From Bacteroides sp. CAG:927 (lineage in GTDB: Bacteria > Bacteroidota > Bacteroidia > Bacteroidales > Muribaculaceae): a DNA stretch of 31,073 bases. Location: contig HF985632.1 of the NCBI GenBank assembly GCA_000431155.1, positions 14,131 through 45,203 of the forward strand, given 5' to 3'. Made by a program: the position numbers and the translations under genes. Below are positions 16,994-22,696 of the stretch, one piece after another. Below the pieces are notes generated by a model. It did not search any database, was not told where the DNA came from, and was given only the letters and a program-made list of their open reading frames with translations. Position 1 is the stretch's first letter; each line of letters opens with the position of its first letter.

Positions 16994-17770
16994 ATGGATT
17001 CATTCGGCATAAAAGACATATTAGACATTGCGATTGCGGCACTACTGCTTTTCTACCTGTACCGAATAATGAAAGAAAGCGGTACTCTCAACATATTTTT
17101 TGGCGTACTCGCATTTATAGTGGTATGGGTAATTGCATCCCAGCTCATGGAGATGAAACTTATAGGAACTATCCTTGACAAGTTCATGAGCATAGGACTG
17201 CTGATTATTGTGGTACTGTTTCAGGACCAAATAAAGAGGTTTCTCGTGGAGCTGGGTGACCATAAGCGATGGCGGTTTCTAAGCAAACTGTTTCACCACT
17301 CCAAGCCTACAGATTCGGAAAGCATACGTCAGGCAGTAATGCCAATAGTGTATGCATGCATGAATATGTCCAAAACCAAAACGGGCGCACTGATAGTTAT
17401 AGAGCAACAAATATCGCTGGAGAACTACGAGAAATCAGGTGACATGATTGATGCGCTCATCAATGCCCGACTGATTGAAAATATATTTTTCAAAAATTCG
17501 CCGCTCCATGACGGTGCAATTATCATAGCCAATGGACGCATAAAATCGGCAGGATGCATCCTCCCCGTAAGTCATGACCGTAATGTGCCACGCTCACTTG
17601 GATTGCGCCACCGCTCGGCCTTAGGCATATCTCAGGCCACAGATGCATTTGCGATAGTAGTGTCGGAAGAAACCGGCAACATATCTGTAGCACATCACGG
17701 GGCACTCACTACCAGACTGAACACCACGGAGCTTGAGCACAGATTATCGCAAATATCCCTTGATTCCTAA
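16994..17770 (+). CDS. cdaA: Membrane-bound diadenylate cyclase (c-di-AMP synthase)
   Basis: CdaA makes the second messenger c-di-AMP from two ATP. The 258-aa protein has three N-terminal hydrophobic helices (about residues 10-25, 32-50, 58-76), then the DisA_N/DAC catalytic domain. The catalytic motifs are intact: LHDGAIII (DGA at 173-175) and GLRHRSALG (RHR at 205-207). Length and layout match the CdaA/DacA class rather than DisA. It is tightly coupled to folP (1 bp). The cdaR and glmM partners known from Firmicutes are absent here. Its stop codon overlaps the stop of the convergent NhaD antiporter by 4 bp. c-di-AMP commonly controls ion and osmolyte transport, so the neighbour is suggestive, but no regulatory link is shown. 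Confidence 0.95.
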   Translation: MDSFGIKDILDIAIAALLLFYLYRIMKESGTLNIFFGVLAFIVVWVIASQLMEMKLIGTILDKFMSIGLLIIVVLFQDQIKRFLVELGDHKRWRFLSKLFHHSKPTDSESIRQAVMPIVYACMNMSKTKTGALIVIEQQISLENYEKSGDMIDALINARLIENIFFKNSPLHDGAIIIANGRIKSAGCILPVSHDRNVPRSLGLRHRSALGISQATDAFAIVVSEETGNISVAHHGALTTRLNTTELEHRLSQISLDS

Positions 17771-19158
17771 AAAATCCATTTTTCAAGCATATACACCCCT
17801 ACACCGGCAATAAAGCCAAGGAAAGCGAGTGCGGAGAAATTGCGGAGATACCAGCCGAAACTTATTTTTTCAATACCCATGGCTATAACACCTGCGGCAG
17901 AACCGATAATGAGGATGCTGCCACCTACGCCGGCACAATAACTCAACAGTTCCCAGAATGTGCCGTTGACCACAAAATCGGCTGCATATCCCACAGCTCC
18001 GGGATCGGCCACAGGATACATGCCCATTGCGGCGGCCACAAGTGGCACATTGTCAACTATTGACGACATTACACCGAGAAGCGTATCGGTAATATATATA
18101 TTGTGTACATGCTCGTCAAGAGCTCCTGCCATCCAACTCAAAATGCCTGTGCACTGAAGCACGGCCACAGCCATCAGTATGCCCAGAAAAAACAGAATAG
18201 AAGGCATGTCAACACGTGCTATCACTTTGGGTATGCGATGTTCCTTGGCTTTTTCAAGCATCTTGGTGTTATAGAATATCTCGGTAAACACCCAAAGCAC
18301 ACCAAGCACAAACAAAATGCCCACAAACGGCGGCAGATGAGTTATGGACTTGAATACCGGAACGAATATCAATCCACCTACGCCCAAATAAAACATTGTG
18401 TTACGCTCCCTTGTGGTAAAGCCGAGGTCTTCCTTTACGGTAATGGATATAGGCCGCAATTCACCATGCAAACGCTTTGAAACTATCCATACCGGCAAAA
18501 TCATTGATACCAAACTCGGCAACAATGTATATTCTATGAGCGCCCCCGCAGTGACATTGCCATTAACCCAAAGCATTATGGTGGTAATGTCTCCAATAGG
18601 CGACCACGCGCCACCGCTATTTGCCGCAATCACGATACAAGCTGCATACATCCATCTTTCGGTTTTAGTCTGCAATAATTTGCGCAGCAGCATCAGCATT
18701 ACAATCGTGGTGGTAAGATTGTCAAGTATCGCCGACATGAAAAAAGTGGTAAATGCCAGAATCCATAAAAGATGACGCTTGCGTCGTGTTGTTATTTTGT
18801 CTGTTATGACCCTGAATCCTCCGTGCACATCGATAAGTTCCACAATAGTCATTGCTCCTATCAGGAACAAAAGGGTTTGACATATATCCCCGAGATGCTC
18901 CACTATGTCAACATTAAGAACATATTGCAGAGCTTGCTCATGCAAACTTTTCCCTGCTAAAGAAGAATTGTCGGCAAGATACGCCTGAAATTTTGCACCA
19001 GCTACCTGAGGGACAATAGAGTCACAACTCAGCGCATAGATAACCCACAGTACCATGCCAAGCAACAATGCAGAAGCCGTTTTATCAATTTTCAAAGGGT
19101 GCTCAAGTGCGATGGCAAGGTAACCGATAATAAAAATTACAAGAAATGTGATGATCAT
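17767..19158 (-). CDS. nhaD: Na+/H+ antiporter, NhaD type
   Basis: A 463-aa inner membrane protein with about 12 hydrophobic helices, of the ion transporter superfamily NhaD group. NhaD proteins exchange Na+ or Li+ for protons and support growth at alkaline pH or high sodium. Recognisable segments are LEHPLKIDKTASALLLGM at the N-terminus, FMSAILDNLTTTIVMLML (the DNLTTT ion-binding hairpin), NSGGAWSPIGDITTIMLWV, and the second-half counterpart SSIVDNVPLVAAAMGM. The Asp-Asn and Gly-Asp motifs of both repeats are thus intact. The start is ATG 19158, about 47 bp downstream of a good promoter. Its end overlaps cdaA by 4 bp. Confidence 0.9.
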   Translation of the reverse strand: MIITFLVIFIIGYLAIALEHPLKIDKTASALLLGMVLWVIYALSCDSIVPQVAGAKFQAYLADNSSLAGKSLHEQALQYVLNVDIVEHLGDICQTLLFLIGAMTIVELIDVHGGFRVITDKITTRRKRHLLWILAFTTFFMSAILDNLTTTIVMLMLLRKLLQTKTERWMYAACIVIAANSGGAWSPIGDITTIMLWVNGNVTAGALIEYTLLPSLVSMILPVWIVSKRLHGELRPISITVKEDLGFTTRERNTMFYLGVGGLIFVPVFKSITHLPPFVGILFVLGVLWVFTEIFYNTKMLEKAKEHRIPKVIARVDMPSILFFLGILMAVAVLQCTGILSWMAGALDEHVHNIYITDTLLGVMSSIVDNVPLVAAAMGMYPVADPGAVGYAADFVVNGTFWELLSYCAGVGGSILIIGSAAGVIAMGIEKISFGWYLRNFSALAFLGFIAGVGVYMLEKWIF

Positions 19159-19204
19159 AACGATAAAAATTCAAGGGCACACCCAAAAGCTTAATAAATG
19201 TGTG

Positions 19205-19235
19205 CAAAGGTATAGAATTTATCTCATCATATCAA
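19205..19235 (-). promoter_or_regulatory. Promoter of nhaD
   Basis: On the minus strand TTG (19233-19235) and TACCTTTG (19205-19212) are separated by 20 bp, an excellent Bacteroidetes promoter. The predicted leader is about 40 nt. Confidence 0.75.
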
Positions 19236-19541
19236 GAAGGAGTATTATACCAATTGTAAAATTAATTGCCAAAACAAGAACAAAATGGGCATAACAAGAA
19301 TCGCACTAATTCATTGTCTCTTGTTTTTTAGGAATCTATGCAAAAAGCAAGTTATTAAAACATGGGATAGGTAGGCTAAATCTATAAAACAGTAAACTGT
19401 ATATTAGCGGACTAAACTAAAATTTCTTTGAATCAAGAAACAAATTGGGATCAGAAATGATTTTTATTTGTATGCTATGTGATTTTAGCGATTTTCTATT
19501 GATGGAAGAGTTTATTTTGAGTCATATATACAAGCATAGCC
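19236..19541. other. AT-rich spacer without a recognisable gene
   Basis: No credible coding sequence is seen. The only structure I noticed is a 7-bp inverted repeat, AACAAGA (19293-19299) and TCTTGTT (19319-19325), followed by T's and then TTTTTAGGAAT (19325-19335). That 11-mer recurs at 21105-21115. A short plus-strand frame running from 19445 into the following hairpin element is judged spurious. Confidence 0.5.
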
Positions 19542-19619
19542 CGGCGACGGTGTCGCACCGACCAAAAGATAATCGCCTTTGGCGCTTTGCAACGCAAAGA
19601 AACCCCGACATCGCTGCCG
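19542..19619. repeat. GC-rich compound hairpin element, possible dispersed repeat
   Basis: Outer arms CGGCGACGGTGTCG (19542-19555) and CGACATCGCTGCCG (19606-19619) can pair over 14 positions as RNA with one A-C mismatch and two G-U pairs. Inside are two alternative small hairpins: CGGTG-TCG-CACCG (19548-19560) and CTTTGC-AAC-GCAAAG (19585-19599). The element is much more GC-rich than the surrounding spacer and lies between nhaD and the TonB-domain gene. It has no T tract on either side, so a simple terminator is unlikely. It could be a REP/MITE-like dispersed repeat or a small structured RNA. Confidence 0.45.
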
Positions 19620-19671
19620 AGGTTGTCTGATATGAATTGAGCTGTTTTATTTCAAAATCGCAGACTCAGTT

Positions 19672-20340
19672 TTATTTTTGAGGATTTGCTTCTGTTGAAG
19701 CCGGTTCGTTGCCACGTATAAATATCAGCCCCGGCTCGGTGAAGACGATAGGCATATAATAGCTGAAGTCCTTATTAGTCTGATAGGGAGCGCAATACAT
19801 TACTCTGAATTTGGGCAAAGCGTTTACAAGACGAAGAGCCTCTTCGTTGGCAGCTTTATTTTTGCTCGGACGAATTATGCGGGGCGAAGATATGGAGCCG
19901 TCGGGGTGTACCTTAAAGTTAACAACGACCCTTTCACGACCCTTATACCCTTTGGGTATGCGCAGATTATCCTGAATCCATTCTTTTAGTTTACCGTCAC
20001 CGCCCGGAAACTCACAGCGAGGATCCAAATTGATAAAGACTTTGCTTGCCTCAGCTTTCAGATGGGCGAGATATGTCGGCGATACGGTGAAAAACACGGC
20101 GCGATTGCCGTATTGATCGTTTTTGACCTGCGCCGCTTGAATGGAGTCCTGCTCAACATTGGTACTGGCAGGAATAGCAAACCATTCATCGTTATAGTAA
20201 CAGAAAACACCCGATTTGGTATCCAGTTCCGTTAGAGGAAACTTTGGTTCGATGACTAAGCTGTCGCGTGTGCTCATGTCCTGTGCTAAAGCAACGCACG
20301 AATTTACTGCGAGGAGTGAGGCTATAATAATTTTCTTCAT
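19672..20340 (-). CDS. Exported protein with a TonB C-terminal-like domain
   Basis: A 222-aa protein with a clear Sec signal peptide (MKKIIIASLLAVNSCVALAQ). A variable middle part follows, then a C-terminal region of about 95 residues resembling the Bacteroidetes TonB C-terminal fold. FPGGDGKLKEWIQDNLRIP corresponds to the usual FPGG...L..(I/L)...(I/L).YP entry of that domain. It is followed by VVVNFKVHPDGSI, then NEEALRLVNALPKF, and a final PIVF strand. True TonB proteins have an uncleaved membrane anchor and a proline-rich spacer; this one has neither, so it is probably a periplasmic TonB-domain protein rather than an energy transducer. The Crp-type regulator gene lies 110 bp upstream on the same strand. 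The substrate or partner is unknown. Confidence 0.7.
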   Translation of the reverse strand: MKKIIIASLLAVNSCVALAQDMSTRDSLVIEPKFPLTELDTKSGVFCYYNDEWFAIPASTNVEQDSIQAAQVKNDQYGNRAVFFTVSPTYLAHLKAEASKVFINLDPRCEFPGGDGKLKEWIQDNLRIPKGYKGRERVVVNFKVHPDGSISSPRIIRPSKNKAANEEALRLVNALPKFRVMYCAPYQTNKDFSYYMPIVFTEPGLIFIRGNEPASTEANPQK

Positions 20341-20450
20341 AATCGTAATGAATTACATTTTTCGCAAAGTTCGGCATAAAAAATGAATTCGGTCGTAACA
20401 AATGTATAGACCGATCCTTATATAAGATTAAAACCGCAATTTTATTCCGA

Positions 20451-20999
20451 TTATTTTGACAGCTCCCGTCTGATGCGGCTGAGATGATTTGGCGTGATTA
20501 GCAGAAATGAAGCCAAATCTTTCAGCGTGACTGTATCGACAATCTGAGGATATTGTTCGCACAATTCCACATAACGCTGACGAGGTGACTTGCGGTGTAG
20601 GTTAAGCAAACGCATGAACACCATATTGAACAGCGCCCTGTATTCGTCAACCAGAGAAGGAGAAAGAAATTCCTTGAAAGCCCTTAGGGGTACCCTAAGT
20701 ATCTCGCAATCTGAACCGGCGATTATAGATGTCTGCGAAGGATTTCCATGTATGGATGAATGAAAATCAGTAATGAACTGACCCGGAAATGCAAAATTTA
20801 CCACTGTCTCATCTCCGGAATCATTAAGAGTTACAACTTTGAAATATCCCGATACCACAAGAGCGGCATAACGGGCTATTGAGCCTTGTTGCACGAAACG
20901 CTCTCCTTTCTTATATTGACATAGTTGACCTTTCTCCCGGCAATAGTCAGTGGCTGCCGAGAGGTTCAAAAAGTCGAGATATGAGTTGAACTGTGCCAT
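20451..20999 (-). CDS. Crp/Fnr-family transcriptional regulator
   Basis: A 182-aa regulator. The N-terminal two thirds form a cyclic-nucleotide-binding-type beta roll: QYKKGERFVQQGSIARYAALVVSGYFKV, split here as KKGERFVQQG and the ALVVSGYFKV strand, and later SDCEILRVPL. A long helix and a short C-terminal HTH follow (VTLKDLASFLLITPNHLSRIRRELSK, with LKDLASFLLI as its first helix). This short form is common in Bacteroidetes and usually has an unknown ligand. I prefer ATG 20999 (MAQFNSYL) over an in-frame ATG at 21011, because the -7 box begins at 21009. Even so, the leader would be only a few nucleotides, close to leaderless. Targets are unknown; the TonB-domain gene downstream is a candidate. 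Confidence 0.85.
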   Translation of the reverse strand: MAQFNSYLDFLNLSAATDYCREKGQLCQYKKGERFVQQGSIARYAALVVSGYFKVVTLNDSGDETVVNFAFPGQFITDFHSSIHGNPSQTSIIAGSDCEILRVPLRAFKEFLSPSLVDEYRALFNMVFMRLLNLHRKSPRQRYVELCEQYPQIVDTVTLKDLASFLLITPNHLSRIRRELSK

Positions 21000-21008
21000 A
21001 AGATAGTA

Positions 21009-21016
21009 CAAAGTTA
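21009..21016 (-). promoter_or_regulatory. -7 box of the Crp/Fnr-type gene
   Basis: The minus strand reads TAACTTTG, a match to TAnnTTTG, ending 10 bp upstream of the chosen ATG (20999). If correct, the mRNA starts only a few bases before the start codon. No good -33 TTG is seen. Confidence 0.5.
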
Positions 21017-21123
21017 GCGAAATTTCGGCTTGTGTCCTTTTAACTCGGATAATTTTTAATACTTCAACCGTCTTTTACTATTGATCCCTTTTGCTACTGA
21101 TCCATTTTTAGGAATAACATGCA

Positions 21124-21173
21124 TAAAGAAACTCGTCAAAAACAAGCTTTAAATCACTTATATTTGACGAGTT
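21124..21173 (-). terminator. Hairpin terminator downstream of tRNA-Pro
   Basis: On the minus strand AACTCGTCAAA and TTTGACGAGTT (plus-strand 21163-21173 and 21130-21140) form a perfect 11-bp stem with a 22-nt loop, followed by TCTTT. It begins 9 bp after the 3' end of the tRNA, as expected for a tRNA terminator. Confidence 0.65.
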
Positions 21174-21181
21174 ATCTAATG

Positions 21182-21255
21182 TCGGGGTGACAGGATTCGA
21201 ACCTGCGACCACCTGGTCCCAAACCAGGTGCGCTACCGGACTGCGCTACGCCCCG
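21182..21255 (-). tRNA. tRNA-Pro (anticodon TGG)
   Basis: On the minus strand the sequence folds as a full cloverleaf. The acceptor is CGGGGCG, the D arm is GCGC...GCGC, the anticodon stem is CCTGG/CCAGG with loop TTTGGGA (anticodon TGG), and the T arm is GCAGG-TTCGAAT-CCTGT. The discriminator is A and CCA is not encoded. The acceptor 3' strand is CACCCCG, so position 6 (C) faces A67, a mismatch in an otherwise perfect stem. Confidence 0.97.
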
Positions 21256-21281
21256 AATGGCATATAGCCTTTATGTGGGTG

Positions 21282-21312
21282 CAAAGGTAACGAGTTTTTG
21301 AGATATTTGCAA
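21282..21312 (-). promoter_or_regulatory. Promoter of tRNA-Pro
   Basis: On the minus strand TTG (21310-21312) and TACCTTTG (21282-21289) are separated by 20 bp, a textbook Bacteroidetes promoter, 27 bp before the tRNA 5' end. Confidence 0.75.
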
Positions 21313-21334
21313 CCACCTGTGCATAAATTTTTGC

Positions 21335-21342
21335 TATATTTG
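21335..21342 (+). promoter_or_regulatory. -7 box of the small lipoprotein gene
   Basis: TATATTTG matches TAnnTTTG and lies 23 bp upstream of the ATG at 21366. The -33 region (TTTG at 21306-21309) is 25 bp away, further than usual. Confidence 0.5.
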
Positions 21343-21365
21343 CACCCGACAAGATTCATACATCT

Positions 21366-21875
21366 ATGACCCGATTATTTTATACTCTGACAATATTCGC
21401 TGCAACGACATGCCTTTTTTGCAGCTGTTCATCAAAATCCGACAACAATGAATCATCTGCAACTGAGGTGATTGCGACCGAAGATTTTTCATTGCATAAC
21501 GCCCCGGTTTCCGTTCTTGACAGCCTTGCACTCAATGCCGATGACCTCTCCCCACAGCAAGCTGTAAACCTGCTTAACGGGTATGTGGAAATTTATCGCA
21601 ACAGCTCTTCCGCCAAAACCAAGGCAGTGACTATGCGAAAATTTGTGGATGTATATGACATACTGATAAGCAATTATGGCGATGAATTCCGTGCTGCTGT
21701 GAGCCGTGCAGCCAATGAAGATATAAATCTGCGCGATATTTCACAGGATTTCCGCACCAAGCTCGCGGGGTATGATGAAGCATCGGGACAAGTGTATGAT
21801 GCACCGGCACCCAAGGACACTACAGTAGTGTCAGAAACCGACACAACAGCTGTAGCTGACTCTCAACTTTTGTAA
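21366..21875 (+). CDS. Small predicted lipoprotein of unknown function
   Basis: A 169-aa protein with a lipoprotein-type signal peptide. It has a hydrophobic stretch after MTRLF, then LFCSCSS, with Cys21 as the probable lipidation site, followed by a Ser/Asn/Glu-rich linker as in many Bacteroidetes lipoproteins. Residues about 45-135 look helical and soluble (LSPQQAVNLLNGYVEIYRN, then FVDVYDILISNYGDEFRAAV). The last 25 residues are low-complexity, rich in Thr, Asp and Val. I do not recognise a family. It stands alone; the TAA at 21875 is followed by the structured junction region. Confidence 0.7.
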   Translation: MTRLFYTLTIFAATTCLFCSCSSKSDNNESSATEVIATEDFSLHNAPVSVLDSLALNADDLSPQQAVNLLNGYVEIYRNSSSAKTKAVTMRKFVDVYDILISNYGDEFRAAVSRAANEDINLRDISQDFRTKLAGYDEASGQVYDAPAPKDTTVVSETDTTAVADSQLL

Positions 21876-21929
21876 ATATCCTCAATAACGAGTGCTGCCA
21901 GGATAAATCCGAATGTGCCTGTTATATGA

Positions 21930-22111
21930 CATAACTCGCTCTAAATTGGACTTTGATTGAAAATCAAGAAGTTGGGCGTTTACCTATATTATATAGGTAA
22001 CAATATGGAAACGAGCGGACTTCTGCTCGTTTCTGTATTTTGCAATATGCAAAGAACGCCTTAATTCGGGGACAAAGATACGATAAATTTCTAAATATCC
22101 CATAACTCGCT
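21930..22111. repeat. Structured junction: 11-bp direct repeats flanking four inverted repeats
   Basis: CATAACTCGCT occurs at 21930-21940 and again at 22101-22111. Between the copies lie four inverted repeats in a row. These are TTGATT-GAA-AATCAA (21953-21967), TTACCTATA-TTA-TATAGGTAA (21980-22000), GAAACGAGC-8 nt-GCTCGTTTC (22008-22033, followed by TGTATTTT, so it can terminate plus-strand transcription) and TTTGCA-ATA-TGCAAA (22039-22053). GGCGTT (21975-21980) and AACGCC (22055-22060) enclose the last three. The 332 bases between the lipoprotein stop and the HlyD stop hold no gene I can support. This stretch is where housekeeping DNA gives way to the mobilizable cargo. Confidence 0.55.
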
Positions 22112-22176
22112 AGGAGAAAATTATGGAAATTAGAACTTTTGCGTAAAATCTGATGCTTAGCAACACAATATGCATC

Positions 22177-22223
22177 CTAAAACAAACGGCAGGTATTCGG
22201 ACATAGACTATCCAAATACCTGC
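22177..22223 (-). terminator. Intrinsic terminator at the end of the RiPP operon
   Basis: On the minus strand GCAGGTATTTGGA and TCCGAATACCTGC form a 13-bp stem with one U-G pair and a 9-nt loop, followed by CGTTTGTTTTAGG. The stem includes the last codons and the stop codon of the HlyD-like gene (TAG at 22208-22210). This strongly marks the operon end. Confidence 0.85.
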
Positions 22224-22684
22224 TGCCACAACGTTCTGTTGCTGACGATGATTCTCACATCGGCTTTCATATACTTTTGCAGTATAGGAGTATTTTGTCT
22301 CTGTGTACTCACAGTGGCTATAGCCATAAAATAGTTACCATCTTCCCTATGTATGAGTTTGGCATTATGGCTTATGATGTTGCAGTTATAAGATGCATTG
22401 TCGTTGCCCTCGAAAGAAACATGAGCCGTCCTTGGCTCATCGAAAAGATACAAATACTTGTATGGCACAAATACTTGCACTGTTCCTTGATTGATGACCT
22501 CACCATTAGCCTCTATGGATATAGGATAAGGTATCTTGTAGAAAGCAACTGCGAGGGCGAGGACTATGATGGTAATGATTATAGTCCCCAAACTGACGAG
22601 GCGAGGAGGAACCTTGCCTATCACGTTCCTCACCTTCTCGCTTCTCAACTCGATATTATCTGATTCTTTTTCTTTCTGTTCCAT
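22208..22684 (-). CDS. Miniature HlyD-like membrane fusion (adaptor) protein
   Basis: A 158-aa protein with the N-terminal layout of Bacteroidetes HlyD-type adaptors: a charged cytoplasmic start with IELRSEKVRNVIGKVPP, one transmembrane helix (about residues 31-50), then the strand ISIEANGEVI that opens the periplasmic part. The C-terminal end, YMKADVRIIVSNRTLWQQVF, resembles the last beta-strand and tail of full-length adaptors. The central lipoyl and long alpha-hairpin domains, which make ordinary adaptors about 400 aa long, are missing. There is no frameshift or stop in sight, so this looks like a genuine short form rather than a broken gene. It starts 12 bp after the exporter gene and is last in the operon. 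It presumably assists the C39-ABC exporter. Confidence 0.65.
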   Translation of the reverse strand: MEQKEKESDNIELRSEKVRNVIGKVPPRLVSLGTIIITIIVLALAVAFYKIPYPISIEANGEVINQGTVQVFVPYKYLYLFDEPRTAHVSFEGNDNASYNCNIISHNAKLIHREDGNYFMAIATVSTQRQNTPILQKYMKADVRIIVSNRTLWQQVFG

Positions 22685-22696
22685 ATCAAAAACATT

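Noticed and set aside
19445..19630. Open plus-strand frame of 61 codons running into the GC-rich hairpin element
   Set aside because: No promoter or ribosome site; the first half is AT-rich spacer and the second half is the compound hairpin, so the frame is better explained by the repeat structure.
21182..21255. tRNA-Pro as integration site of the island
   Set aside because: The tRNA 3' end points away from the island, the lipoprotein gene lies between, and no second copy of the tRNA 3' end is found in the window.
21971..22060. GTTGGGC resembling an integron attC core site (GTTRRRY)
   Set aside because: The partner core is missing in the correct order and orientation, and there is no integron integrase or cassette array nearby.
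22005..22064. 19-codon ORF across the GAAACGAGC hairpin
   Set aside because: Too short and fully contained in inverted repeats; no start signal.
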